Below are positions 15,169 to 23,650 of a stretch of DNA of 24,152 nt, one piece after another. Position 1 is the stretch's first letter; every line of letters starts with the position of its first letter. The notes beneath the pieces are model-generated. The model ran no database searches. It was given only the letters and a program-made list of their open reading frames with translations, and was not told the origin of the DNA. The translations under genes and the position numbers were made by a program. Source of the stretch: Oscillospiraceae bacterium (GTDB lineage Bacteria > Bacillota_A > Clostridia > Oscillospirales > Oscillospiraceae); contig JAEDOK010000006.1 in assembly GCA_016302005.1 (NCBI GenBank), positions 1 through 24,152 on the forward strand. Direction: 5' to 3'.

Positions 15169-16092
15169 TCAGCCGAGAATGCCGAGGTGCGTCAGGACGG
15201 TAAGCGCGCCGCCCATAACGAGAAAATAGAGGATCGTCGAGGGAATGAGGCAGTCCACCGCAAGCTTGGTATCGCGGCGGTATTCCTTGCACCAAACCAC
15301 CGCAGTGACGGGCGCGGGACTGCCGAACAAAATGGCAAGGATCAACGCGCTTTGCAGGGGCAGAAGAAAGTACAGTGCCGCGAATACGATGCAGGGATAG
15401 AGTAGGACCTTCCAGACAGAATAGAGGATGGCGGTGCGATTTTTGCGCCACGCGAAAAGACCGTATTGCCGGATCAGCATACCGATCAGCAGCAGTGAAA
15501 GCGGGGAGACAACGGCTGCCAGCGCGTCCAAGGTGTATTGCAGGAAGGACGGAAGCTTGGCGCCGGTCACGGAGAAAAGCGTGCCGACCACCACGGCGAG
15601 CAGGCAGGGGGAGAGCAGCAGCTTATAAAACGGCTGGCGGTTCTTGCGCAGTCCGCTGCCCAAAAACAGCGGGTGGTGCAGCCCCCAGATCAGCAGATCC
15701 ATCACCGCGCCGTGGACGAAAACGATCAGCATCTGCTCGTCCGGCAAAAACAGCCGCAGCAGCGGGATGCAGACAAAGGAGGTATTGCCGATGCCGCTGA
15801 TATACCGCAGCAGCGCGCGCCGCTCCGGCTCCTCCTTGCGAAACAGGAATAACGAAGCGAAAAACGGCAGCAGTGCGAACACCGGCGTTGCAATCAGCGC
15901 AGGCAGTCCGGCAGCCAGCAGCGTCTGCCTGTCCACCGAGGCGAAGGTCGTCAGCAGCAGCGCCGGAAAACAGACGTTCAGCAGCAGCGACGGCAGTACC
16001 TCGGCGGCGTTTTCCTTTACCAGACGAAACCGCGAAACAAAATAGCCGAGACAGATCACCAGAAGAAAAAACAAAAACCCGTCAAGCTGCAT
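15169..16092 (-). CDS. AEC-family (auxin efflux carrier-like) transporter
   Basis: 307-residue integral membrane protein with about ten hydrophobic segments in two halves. The first is FLFFLLVICLGYFVSRF, a central segment carries ISGIGNTSFVCIPLLR, and the second half has GSPAPVTAVVWCKEY and ends in LVMGGALTVL. Bacterial AEC members export or import carboxylates such as malate or malonate; the substrate here cannot be read from the sequence. ATG 16092 is chosen because GGGAGG lies 4 nt upstream and the first membrane helix follows at once; an in-frame ATG at 16191 lies upstream of the promoter. It is the first gene of the operon, 37 nt before the flavodiiron gene. Confidence 0.9.
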   Translation of the reverse strand: MQLDGFLFFLLVICLGYFVSRFRLVKENAAEVLPSLLLNVCFPALLLTTFASVDRQTLLAAGLPALIATPVFALLPFFASLFLFRKEEPERRALLRYISGIGNTSFVCIPLLRLFLPDEQMLIVFVHGAVMDLLIWGLHHPLFLGSGLRKNRQPFYKLLLSPCLLAVVVGTLFSVTGAKLPSFLQYTLDALAAVVSPLSLLLIGMLIRQYGLFAWRKNRTAILYSVWKVLLYPCIVFAALYFLLPLQSALILAILFGSPAPVTAVVWCKEYRRDTKLAVDCLIPSTILYFLVMGGALTVLTHLGILG

Positions 16093-16152
16093 AAACCCTC
16101 CCAAGCGCACCGCCTGTCGAAGCATGCGGCAAAACCGCCAAAAACCAAGAAT

Positions 16153-16181
16153 ATCATACTCCATTCCGCCAAGGAAGTCAA
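16153..16181 (-). promoter_or_regulatory. Promoter of the AEC-FDP-TPR-DUF4037 operon
   Basis: On the minus strand TTGACT (16176-16181), a 17-nt spacer and TATGAT (16153-16158). Transcription would start near 16146, about 54 nt before the AEC start codon. Confidence 0.85.
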
Positions 16182-16267
16182 CCCGCCGCACCTCAATGCG
16201 CCTGATCGGACACGAATTTTTTTGCTTTTTTCAAAAGATTTCGACAAAGTACGATTTATTGGACAGG

Positions 16268-16291
16268 GAATGTGCTATAAATAGAATGTGC
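16268..16291 (+). promoter_or_regulatory. Possible upstream cas promoter flanked by GAATGTGC direct repeats
   Basis: The extended -10 element TGC-TATAAA (16273-16281) lies between two exact GAATGTGC copies (16268-16275 and 16284-16291) spaced 16 bp apart. The -35 region is weak. Downstream, AATCG-CTCGCA-CGATT (16301-16316) can form a small hairpin in the resulting leader. The 338-bp gap 16093-16430 contains no gene. Confidence 0.4.
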
Positions 16292-16369
16292 AAAAAAAGT
16301 AATCGCTCGCACGATTGAGATGAATGGCAAAAATCTATAAAGATAAAAGCAATTAAATAGGAAAAATTG

Positions 16370-16398
16370 TTGAAAATTGCTAATTAGCATCATATAAT
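16370..16398 (+). promoter_or_regulatory. Sigma-A promoter of the cas operon
   Basis: TTGAAA (16370-16375), a 17-nt spacer and consensus TATAAT (16393-16398). Transcription should begin near 16405, giving a leader of about 26 nt to the GTG start of cas3 at 16431. The region is much richer in A and T than its surroundings. Confidence 0.85.
16378..16389. promoter_or_regulatory. Palindromic operator candidate in the cas promoter
   Basis: TGCTAATTAGCA is a perfect 12-bp palindrome placed wholly within the -35/-10 spacer. Related heptamers lie upstream: AGCAATT (16348-16354, reverse orientation), AATTGTT (16365-16371) and AATTGCT (16375-16381). This arrangement suits a dimeric repressor that blocks polymerase. 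The regulator is not identified. Confidence 0.5.
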
Positions 16399-16430
16399 AC
16401 GAATATATGGAAATGAATGGCGGTGGTAGC

Positions 16431-18611
16431 GTGACTTACATAGCACATAAAGGCGATAATGGCGAAGAACAGGCTCTGCGAGAACATTGTGAAGCGGTCG
16501 CGAAATTGAGCCGCGACGGTGCAGTGGCTGAGCTGAAGGATCTATGCGAACTGATCGGTTTGCTGCACGATGTTGGGAAATATCAGGAGTCCTTTCAAAA
16601 ACGCATCAAAGGTGCGAGTATTGCGGTGGAGCATTCCATCTGCGGAGCCAAAGAAGTAAGTAAGCGTTTCGGAAGCTCGCCGATGGCGCTGCTGGCAGAG
16701 CTTTGCATTGCCGGTCACCATTCCGGCATTCCGGATTGTGGCACATGTGCCGACCTTGCGGATAAAAGCACGCTGTTTGGCAGACTGAAACGCGAGACGG
16801 AGGATTACTCCGACTATTTGCACGAGCTGACGACGCCGAAGCCTTCGGTAAACGCATTCAATGCGTACCTGATGCGGATCGGGACAACGAGAGAGTCCCT
16901 GATTGAACTGTATGCATTTTTAACGCGGTACTGTTTTTCCTGCTTGGTCGATGCGGATTCTCTCGACACGGCGCAGGCGACACATGGCAAGACTGAGCGC
17001 ACCCTGACAGCGGACTTTGTTGCCTGTGAGGCGCTGCTTGCGCAAAAGCTCCGTTCTTTCCGCGCAGTGACGGAGCTGCAAAAAGCACGCGCATCCTTAC
17101 AGGCACAGGCGTTTTCCAATATCGTCACGCCTGCGGAGCTGTATCTGATGAATATGCCGACGGGCAGCGGAAAAACGCTGGCAAGCATGCGCTGTGCGTT
17201 GGAACGGGCGAGGCGTTCCGAGAAAAAACGCATTATTTATATCATTCCCTACAACAGCATCATTGAGCAGACGGCGGAGGAATTTGAACGGCTGTTCGGC
17301 TCGAAAGCACAAATTCTCCGACATCAGTCTACCTTCTCCTATGAAGACGCGGAGAATCTGACAGAGGACGAGCGGGAAAGTGCGAAATTCGCCTGCGAAA
17401 ACTGGGACGCGCAAATTATCATTACAACGGCGGTGCAATTCTTTGAATCCGTCTATGCGAATCGACGCGGGAAGCTGCGGAAGCTGCACAATATGGCGGA
17501 CAGCGTGCTTGTTTTCGACGAAGCGCATCTGATGCCCCGCGAGTTTTTGCAGCCATGCCTGATGGCGGTTGCCCTTTTGACACGGTGCCTGCACAGCGAG
17601 GCGATCTTCCTGACGGCGACAATGCCGAATTTTCGAAAACTGATGGAACAGTATACCCTGCCTGACGCAAAGATTGTCGATCTGGTGCCGGATCGTTCGG
17701 CGTTCCAAAAATTTGCAAAATGCGAGTACCGCTTCATCGGCGAGCAATCAGACGAGGCGCTGCTGCATTTGGCGGCGCAGTCGCCCGCGTCGCTGATTAT
17801 CGTAAACAGCCGTCGTGCGGCACGCGCGCTCTATCGTCTGTGCAGCGGGAAAAAGTATCATCTCTCGACCTATATGACGGGCTATGACCGCTCCGCACAG
17901 ATACGGCAAATACGGCAGGAGCTGCAAGCACTGTATACGGAATATCCTACGGGAGAAAATGTTCCGCCGGAGCGCCGTATCACGGTGATCTCCACCTCCC
18001 TCATTGAGGCAGGGGTTGATTTGGATTTTGTTGCAGTTTACCGTGAGCTTGCGGGCTTAGACAGTATTCTACAGGCGGGCGGACGCTGCAACCGTGAGGG
18101 ACTTCGGAAAAACGGCGTGGTATCTATTTTCACAAGGCAGGACGGACGCGCCGCGCAGGAGGTTCGCCAAAACATTACGGCGGGAATTTTGCACGATTAC
18201 CCGAATATCGACACGCCGGAGGCAATCGAGGCGTTCTATGACAGACTGTTTTTTACCACGGAGGACGAGCTTACCGCACATTCCGTCAGCCGTTGCTGCA
18301 AGTCGCTGGACGCGATCCCGTTCCGAAGCTACAGCGAAGAGATGAAGCTGATTGGGACGAAGACGGTTTCCATCGCGGTCAGCCGTGACGCGGCAAGCGA
18401 AGCGGCCATTGCACAAATGCGGGAAAGCGGCTTTGGCAGCCCGCGCAAGCTGCAAAAATATTGTTGTTCGATCTATCCCTATGAGTTTGAGACGCTGCTG
18501 AAGCAGCATGCCGTCGAGGACTACGGTACGGGTATTTACTGTTTGACCAATCCCGATTACTACGACGCGGAGGTCGGCATCGTGTTTGAGGGAAAAGATA
18601 TTATTTTTTGA
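16431..18611 (+). CDS. cas3: CRISPR-associated nuclease/helicase Cas3 (type I-C)
   Basis: 726-residue effector recruited by Cascade to unwind and degrade target DNA. The N-terminal HD nuclease has H19, H46-D47 (LLHDVGK), H68 (VEHS), H96-H97 (GHHSG) and D174 (LVDADSLDT). The SF2 helicase has Walker A MPTGSGKT (242-249), DEAH (363-366), then FLTATMP, TSLIEAGVDLD and QAGGRCNR. All motifs are intact. GTG 16431 is preferred: it follows GGCGG by 7 nt and yields the family-typical MTYIAHKGDNGEEQ start. The in-frame ATG at 16407 lies only about 2 nt after the predicted transcription start and has no ribosome binding site. First gene of the operon. Confidence 0.95.
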   Translation: MTYIAHKGDNGEEQALREHCEAVAKLSRDGAVAELKDLCELIGLLHDVGKYQESFQKRIKGASIAVEHSICGAKEVSKRFGSSPMALLAELCIAGHHSGIPDCGTCADLADKSTLFGRLKRETEDYSDYLHELTTPKPSVNAFNAYLMRIGTTRESLIELYAFLTRYCFSCLVDADSLDTAQATHGKTERTLTADFVACEALLAQKLRSFRAVTELQKARASLQAQAFSNIVTPAELYLMNMPTGSGKTLASMRCALERARRSEKKRIIYIIPYNSIIEQTAEEFERLFGSKAQILRHQSTFSYEDAENLTEDERESAKFACENWDAQIIITTAVQFFESVYANRRGKLRKLHNMADSVLVFDEAHLMPREFLQPCLMAVALLTRCLHSEAIFLTATMPNFRKLMEQYTLPDAKIVDLVPDRSAFQKFAKCEYRFIGEQSDEALLHLAAQSPASLIIVNSRRAARALYRLCSGKKYHLSTYMTGYDRSAQIRQIRQELQALYTEYPTGENVPPERRITVISTSLIEAGVDLDFVAVYRELAGLDSILQAGGRCNREGLRKNGVVSIFTRQDGRAAQEVRQNITAGILHDYPNIDTPEAIEAFYDRLFFTTEDELTAHSVSRCCKSLDAIPFRSYSEEMKLIGTKTVSIAVSRDAASEAAIAQMRESGFGSPRKLQKYCCSIYPYEFETLLKQHAVEDYGTGIYCLTNPDYYDAEVGIVFEGKDIIF

Positions 18612-18624
18612 AAGGAGCAATGCC

Positions 18625-19350
18625 ATGTATGGATTTCGTATTATCATAGACGGGGACTATGCCTGCTTTACAAGACCTGAAATGAAGGTGGAGCGCGTCA
18701 GCTATGATGTTCCGACGCCGGGCGCGATAGAGGGTATGCTGAAAAGTGTGTACTGGAAACCTGCCATCCGGTATGTGATTGACAAGATCGTTGTATTTCA
18801 GCCGATTGACTTTCTTAACATCCGCAGAAATGAAGTCAAGGATAAGATACCCCTTTCCGCCGTGAAAAGCAATCTGCGCGGCGCGGGAAAGGATCTGTCG
18901 GTCTACACTTCGGAATGCCGTAACCAACGCGCCACGATGCTGCTGAAAAATGTCCGCTACGGCATCGAATTTCACTTTGAGCTGACCGGACGCAGAAACG
19001 AGCAGGAGACGGATGCAGAGAAAAAGCACTACAATATCCTGAAGCGCCGCTTGGAAAACGGACAGTACTTCCGCACACCCTGTTTCGGGTGCAGCGAATT
19101 TCCTGTGCGGCATATAGAGCTTGTTGAGAGCTTCGATTTGGGTCAAATCAGTCCGGAGATTTTGGCAATGGGCGATGTGGACTTGGGCTTTATGCTCTAT
19201 CGGATGCGCTTTGCCGACGGCGGCGAGCCGATCAACGGCGACTGGGAGAATCCAAAATTCTCCGACCGCGCCGAAGCGGTCTATTATCGCCCGCACATGA
19301 TCGGCGGTGTTATTGATGTGGCAAAGTATGCGGAGGACTTGCGATGCTGA
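18625..19350 (+). CDS. cas5c: Cas5c (Cas5d), pre-crRNA endonuclease and Cascade subunit
   Basis: 241 residues. In type I-C systems Cas5 replaces Cas6: it cuts the CRISPR transcript within each repeat and stays on the 5' handle in Cascade. It starts MYGFRIIIDGDYACFTRPE with the RAMP fold, followed by VPTPGAIEGMLKSVYW (29-44), where Y43 may match the conserved tyrosine, then K134-H135 before RRLENGQYFRTPCFGCSEF (141-159). The lysine-histidine pair is a likely match to the catalytic residues of studied Cas5d enzymes. ATG 18625 has AAAGGAG upstream; an in-frame ATG at 18586 lies within cas3. The gap from cas3 is 13 nt and it overlaps cas8c by 7 nt. No cas6 is present, as expected. Confidence 0.94.
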   Translation: MYGFRIIIDGDYACFTRPEMKVERVSYDVPTPGAIEGMLKSVYWKPAIRYVIDKIVVFQPIDFLNIRRNEVKDKIPLSAVKSNLRGAGKDLSVYTSECRNQRATMLLKNVRYGIEFHFELTGRRNEQETDAEKKHYNILKRRLENGQYFRTPCFGCSEFPVRHIELVESFDLGQISPEILAMGDVDLGFMLYRMRFADGGEPINGDWENPKFSDRAEAVYYRPHMIGGVIDVAKYAEDLRC

Positions 19351-21155
19351 TCCATGCTTTATGTAATTACTATGATCGCCTCGCCGAACGGGGTGAGGTG
19401 CTGCCGCAGGGCTATTCCAATGTGAAAATCCATTACTTGGTCAGCCTGACACCGCAGGGTGAGATCGACGCCATCATTGACTGGCAGAAAAGAACCACGG
19501 TGGAGCAAAAGGGAAAACAGAAGGAGGTTGTTGCGCCGCGCATTGAGGTCATGCCCAAACGGAGCGAAAAACCGGGCATTGACGGCAATGTGGTGGAGCA
19601 CCGTCCGCTGTATTTGTTCGGCTTGAACTATGAACAAGGTACGCTGACACCGGAGGACAGAACACAGAAAGCGCGGAAATCCCACGAAGCATTTGTGCAG
19701 AAAAATCTGACCTTTTTGGCGGGACTGGATACGCCCGTTGTGAATGCGTTCCGCTGCTTTATCGAGCGGTGGAAGCCGGAGCGGGAGACGGAGAATCCCT
19801 TCCTGCTTGCGTTGGGAAAGATGATGCCGACGGCGGGCTTTGCGTTCTGTCTCTCCGGGCGGCCGGACTGTCCGCTGCATCTTGATCCGTCGATCAAAGC
19901 ACGCTGGGAGCAGCAGCTTGCCTGTGAAGAACGGAACGATGAGGTCATCGGTCAATGCGCTGTTCTCGGAACGGAGGCGCCGATCGCACGGATCCATGAC
20001 AAGATCCGCGGCGTTTCGTCAATGGGCAACGCGCTGATTTGCTTTAAGAATCCTGCTGAAACCTCCTATGGACATGAGCAATCTTATAACAGCAATATTT
20101 CTGAGCTTGCCATGAAGAAGTATACGGAGGCGCTGAACTATCTGCTTGCGGACAAGCGGCATCATACGATGATGGATGATATTACAGTCGTACACTGGGC
20201 TGCGTCAGGAGATGAGCGGTACGATGAAGTGTTTTCCATGCTGACCTTCTCCGATACGATGGACGAAGCGCAGACGGATGATTTCTTGAAACGGGCTATG
20301 CAGGATTCGAAGGAGGGACTGCCCTCAGCGGATGGCGAGGCACTTTGGGAGAACCTTGATCCTAATGTGGACTTTTACCTTGTCGGTTTGAAACCGAACT
20401 CCGCGCGACTTGCCGTTAAGTTCGTCTACCGTCAGAGATTTGGCAAAATCATGCAGAATTTGGCGCAGCATCAGAAGGATATACAGATGTATGAGGGGGA
20501 GCGCGCCGTCCCGCTTTGGAAAATCCGCAAGGAACTGCTTTCGCCCAAAAGTAAAAATGAAACAGTCGATCCTTCCGGAATGAGCAAGCTGCTGGAAGCG
20601 ATCCTTTATGGGCAGCCTTATCCAACCTTTCTGCTGCAAACGATGGTGCGCCGGATACGGACCGACAGTGACGAGGAAAACAACAGCTACATCAAAATGA
20701 ATGCCGTCCGCATGGGCGTCCTGAAGGCGTGCATCAATCGCGCAGCAAGACTCCGCGGACAGAAGGAGGAAATCACATTGGCACTGGACAAGCAGAATAA
20801 CAATCCCGCCTATCTGTGCGGCAGACTCTTTGCCGTGTTGGAGGGAATTCAGCTCAAGGCTTCCAACTACAGCTTGAACCGCACGATCAAGGACACCTAC
20901 TTTGCATCTGCTTCGAGCAGACCCGCAGCGGTGTTCGCAAAGGTACTCCGCATTGCGCAGTACAATTTGGCGAAAATCGGAGACCCGAAATACGCCAATG
21001 ACGACATTAAGGAGATCATGGACAAGCTGGGAAATGAATTCCCGATCAGTCTTTCCTTGGACGATCAGGGGAGATTTATGCTGGGCTATTATCAGCAGAG
21101 CAGCTATACGGATAAGAAAATTCAAACCATCAAAGAAACACGGGAGGAGAAATAA
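19344..21155 (+). CDS. cas8c: Cas8c (Csd1), Cascade large subunit
   Basis: 603 residues. It recognises the PAM and starts target DNA unwinding in type I-C Cascade. The start MLIHALCNYYDRLAERGEVLPQGYS is the familiar Csd1 N-terminus; later family segments include RPLYLFGLNYEQGT, VKFVYRQRFGKIMQNL, and a helical C-terminal part from about 479 (ALDKQNNNPAYLCGRLFAVLEGIQ) that corresponds to the small subunit Cas11. The ATG has GGAGG 7 nt upstream inside cas5c. The gene contains an internal translation start for Cas11c (separate entry). Only 2 nt separate it from cas7c. Confidence 0.95.
   Translation: MLIHALCNYYDRLAERGEVLPQGYSNVKIHYLVSLTPQGEIDAIIDWQKRTTVEQKGKQKEVVAPRIEVMPKRSEKPGIDGNVVEHRPLYLFGLNYEQGTLTPEDRTQKARKSHEAFVQKNLTFLAGLDTPVVNAFRCFIERWKPERETENPFLLALGKMMPTAGFAFCLSGRPDCPLHLDPSIKARWEQQLACEERNDEVIGQCAVLGTEAPIARIHDKIRGVSSMGNALICFKNPAETSYGHEQSYNSNISELAMKKYTEALNYLLADKRHHTMMDDITVVHWAASGDERYDEVFSMLTFSDTMDEAQTDDFLKRAMQDSKEGLPSADGEALWENLDPNVDFYLVGLKPNSARLAVKFVYRQRFGKIMQNLAQHQKDIQMYEGERAVPLWKIRKELLSPKSKNETVDPSGMSKLLEAILYGQPYPTFLLQTMVRRIRTDSDEENNSYIKMNAVRMGVLKACINRAARLRGQKEEITLALDKQNNNPAYLCGRLFAVLEGIQLKASNYSLNRTIKDTYFASASSRPAAVFAKVLRIAQYNLAKIGDPKYANDDIKEIMDKLGNEFPISLSLDDQGRFMLGYYQQSSYTDKKIQTIKETREEK
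20778..21155 (+). CDS. cas11c: Internal Cas11c small subunit encoded within cas8c
   Basis: An in-frame TTG at 20778 (codon 479 of cas8c) is preceded by AAGGAGG (20763-20769) with an 8-nt spacer, an excellent Shine-Dalgarno arrangement inside a coding region. Translation from it would give a 125-residue helical protein starting M/L-ALDKQNNNPAYLCGRLFAV and ending with the cas8c stop. In type I-C, I-B and I-D systems the small subunit is known to be made by internal initiation in the large-subunit gene, and this size and position fit. It would line the Cascade belly along the crRNA-DNA hybrid. The sequence shows the site; its use is inferred. Confidence 0.75.
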   Translation: MALDKQNNNPAYLCGRLFAVLEGIQLKASNYSLNRTIKDTYFASASSRPAAVFAKVLRIAQYNLAKIGDPKYANDDIKEIMDKLGNEFPISLSLDDQGRFMLGYYQQSSYTDKKIQTIKETREEK

Positions 21156-21157
21156 CC

Positions 21158-22012
21158 ATGGCTATTGCAAATCGTTACGAGTTCATCATGCTGTTCGATG
21201 TGGAAAACGGCAACCCCAACGGAGACCCCGACGCAGGGAATACCCCGCGTATTGACGCGGAGAGCGGCTTCGGCTATATCACGGATGTCTGTCTGAAACG
21301 AAAGATTCGCAACTATGTTGAGCTGGTCAAAGAGGGAGAGGCGGGCTTCAATATTTTGATCAAGCCGGATCGTGCGCTCAATACGAAGTTTACCGAGGCA
21401 TATGAAGCGCAAGAGCTTCCGACAAAGAAAAAAGGCGCAAATGCGGACGATGTACGCAAGGCGCGCGATTATATGTGCAGAAACTACTATGATGTTCGCA
21501 CCTTTGGTGCGGTCATGTCCACGGGGGACGATCCCTGCGGTATCGTACGCGGACCGGTGCAGATCAACTTTGCAAAAAGCCAGTCTCCGATCTCCATTCA
21601 GGATGTCACGATCACGCGGCAGGCGAGAACGACAACGGATCGTCAAACGACCGGCGAGACGGAGATGGGACGCAAGAGCATCATTCCCTACGCCCTCTAT
21701 CGCGCCGAGGGCTATGTCTCTGCGGCTCTGGCGCAGAAGTTGACCGGTTTTGACGACGCAGACCTGGAACTGCTCTGGAACGCGATCATCAATATGTTTG
21801 AAAACGATCACAGCGCTGCAAGAGGAAAAATGTCCATGCGTCATCTGTTTGTATTCAAGCATGACACCCTCTTGGGTAACTGCCCGTCATCCGTGCTGTT
21901 TGATAAGGTAACTGTGACGACTGAGAACATGACGCCCCGTGCCTTTTCCGATTATCAGATCCGTGTGGACGAAACGATGCCCGAGGGAGTCACGCTGCTT
22001 AAAAAGCTCTGA
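21158..22012 (+). CDS. cas7c: Cas7c (Csd2), Cascade backbone subunit
   Basis: 284-residue RAMP protein that polymerises along the crRNA spacer. Typical Csd2 segments are FDVENGNPNGDPDAGNTPR (13-31), ITDVCLKRKIRNY (41-53), YYDVRTFGAVMS and QARTTTDRQTTGETEMGRKS, with GKMSMRHLFVF near the end. Length and motifs are normal. A strong GGAGGAG ribosome binding site precedes the ATG, as expected for the most abundant Cascade subunit. The stop codon TGA shares one base with the cas4 ATG. Confidence 0.96.
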   Translation: MAIANRYEFIMLFDVENGNPNGDPDAGNTPRIDAESGFGYITDVCLKRKIRNYVELVKEGEAGFNILIKPDRALNTKFTEAYEAQELPTKKKGANADDVRKARDYMCRNYYDVRTFGAVMSTGDDPCGIVRGPVQINFAKSQSPISIQDVTITRQARTTTDRQTTGETEMGRKSIIPYALYRAEGYVSAALAQKLTGFDDADLELLWNAIINMFENDHSAARGKMSMRHLFVFKHDTLLGNCPSSVLFDKVTVTTENMTPRAFSDYQIRVDETMPEGVTLLKKL

Positions 22013-22632
22013 TGGAAAGCATCCCGATCCGCTCGATCCAACATTATCTCTATTGCTCGCACCGTTGGGGGCTGATGGAGATCGACTGCGCTTGGGCGGA
22101 GAACTATTTTGTGGCGAAGGCCAACCTCCTGCACGAACGCGTCCACTCGCCGGAACGCTTCAGCGGGCGCGGGAAGAAGGTACATACTGCGGTTTCGGTG
22201 TGGAATGACGATTACGGCATTTACGGCGTGACAGACTGCATCGAAGAGACGGCGCGCGGACTGTGCCTTGTGGAGTATAAGCCGACAAAGCCAAAAAATG
22301 CAGACTGGTCGGAGGACGATGCCATGCAGGTCTATGCCCTAAAGCTCTGCGTGGATGCGGTATTCGGCGGGAATTGCGAGGCAGTGCTTTACTATGCGGA
22401 TGTAAAGCAGCGAGTCCTCCTGCCCTTTGCACAGCAGCGTGAGGAATTTGATGCAAAGCTGAGAGCGGTGCTTTCGCAGATGCGTGAGGCGCTGCGAAAC
22501 GGTACGATCCCACCCATCCGTCGAGGGCAGCCCTGCAGCGGCTGCTCCCTGCGGGATATCTGCATTCCGAAGCTCCGTGCTGCCTCGCCTGTCCGTACTG
22601 CCGTTACTGAGATGCTGGAGGAAATCCTATGA
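22012..22632 (+). CDS. cas4: Cas4, PAM-selecting adaptation exonuclease
   Basis: 206 residues, RecB-like nuclease with an iron-sulfur cluster that trims prespacers at the PAM for Cas1-Cas2. Four cysteines bind the cluster: C15 (YLYCSHRW) and C175, C178, C184 (CSGCSLRDIC). The nuclease core is seen in a region with GVTDCIEE and VEYKPTKPK, giving the D and E-x-K residues. It starts on the ATG overlapping the cas7c stop by one base, without a clear own ribosome binding site, so translation is probably coupled. It overlaps cas1 by 4 nt (ATGA). Confidence 0.94.
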   Translation: MESIPIRSIQHYLYCSHRWGLMEIDCAWAENYFVAKANLLHERVHSPERFSGRGKKVHTAVSVWNDDYGIYGVTDCIEETARGLCLVEYKPTKPKNADWSEDDAMQVYALKLCVDAVFGGNCEAVLYYADVKQRVLLPFAQQREEFDAKLRAVLSQMREALRNGTIPPIRRGQPCSGCSLRDICIPKLRAASPVRTAVTEMLEEIL

Positions 22633-23645
22633 GAAAACTGCTGAACACGGTGTACATTACCAATGAACAGGCGTATTTATCGCTCGATGGGGAGAACATC
22701 GTCTGCCGTCTGGAGCAACAGGAGAAATTTCGTATTCCCTTTGATAATGTGGAGGCAATCGTTTGCTTCAGCTATCTCGGCTGTTCTCCCGCCCTAATGG
22801 GCAAATGCGCCGAAAAGCTGATTCCGATCAGTTTCGTTTCTCCACAGGGCAGATTTTTGGCGAAGGTCAGCGGTGAAACGCGGGGGAATGTGTTTCTACG
22901 TGTTTCGCAGATCGATGTGTTTCGAAAAAATGCACTGCTCCTTGCGCAAAACAGTATGGCGGCAAAGCTGACCAACGGTCTCTCCCTTCTGCGTCGCTCC
23001 TGCCATGATAATGCAACGCTGCGGCAGGATGCAGAGGTGATTTCCACCATGGAGCAACTGAAAAAAGGCGTACAGGCGGTTTATGAAGCATCTTCGTTGG
23101 AGATCTTACTCGGCATTGAGGGGAATTGCGCAAGTGCCTACTTTGGTGTATTTGGGAAATTGTTCAAAAATCCGGACATACCGTTCACGGCGCGGACAAA
23201 ACGCCCGCCGCTTGACCCGGTGAATGCGGTACTCTCGTTTGTCTATACGCTTTATACCAATGAATTTGCTGCTGCGCTGGAAACGGTGGGCTTGGACAGC
23301 TATATCGGATTTTACCACGCGCTTCGCAGCGGACGCGCATCGCTGGCATGCGACTTGGTCGAAGAAGCGCGCTGCCATGTTGAGCGTTTTACGATCACAC
23401 TCTTTAATCTCGGGATCCTCAGTGAAAAGGATTTTGAGGTACAGATCTCGGGAGCGGTTTGGCTCAATGACAACGGTCGCAAAAAGGTACTGACGCGTTG
23501 GCAGGAGAAAAAGCGGACAGATCTAATGCACCCGTATCTGAAACAAAAGATCCAATTCGGACTTTTGCCGTATGTGCAGAGTAACCTGTTGGCAAAATTT
23601 GTACGCGGAGAGATCCCGGAATACCCATGCTATCTGAATCGGTGA
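22629..23645 (+). CDS. cas1: Cas1, spacer integrase (type I-C)
   Basis: 338-residue integrase that, with Cas2, inserts new spacers at the leader end of the array. The metal-binding active site is E164 (GIEGNCAS), H230 (GFYHAL) and E245/E246 in RASLACDLVEEAR. The N-terminal beta domain begins MRKLLNTVYITNEQAYLSLD, as usual for type I-C Cas1. The ATG overlaps the cas4 stop and has GGAGG upstream. The usual RPSLALDLMEE reads RASLACDLVEE here, a conservative difference. The gene is intact. Confidence 0.96.
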   Translation: MRKLLNTVYITNEQAYLSLDGENIVCRLEQQEKFRIPFDNVEAIVCFSYLGCSPALMGKCAEKLIPISFVSPQGRFLAKVSGETRGNVFLRVSQIDVFRKNALLLAQNSMAAKLTNGLSLLRRSCHDNATLRQDAEVISTMEQLKKGVQAVYEASSLEILLGIEGNCASAYFGVFGKLFKNPDIPFTARTKRPPLDPVNAVLSFVYTLYTNEFAAALETVGLDSYIGFYHALRSGRASLACDLVEEARCHVERFTITLFNLGILSEKDFEVQISGAVWLNDNGRKKVLTRWQEKKRTDLMHPYLKQKIQFGLLPYVQSNLLAKFVRGEIPEYPCYLNR

Positions 23646-23650
23646 ATGCT

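Noticed and set aside
13776..15203. 475-residue open frame on the plus strand opposite the flavodiiron gene
   Set aside because: It is a shadow of the GC-rich minus-strand coding frame: no ribosome binding site, no recognisable domain, and the opposite strand encodes an unmistakable enzyme with all ligands.
16407..16430. Leaderless ATG start of cas3 at 16407
   Set aside because: It lies about 2 nt from the predicted transcription start and lacks a ribosome binding site; the GTG at 16431 has one and fits the family N-terminus.
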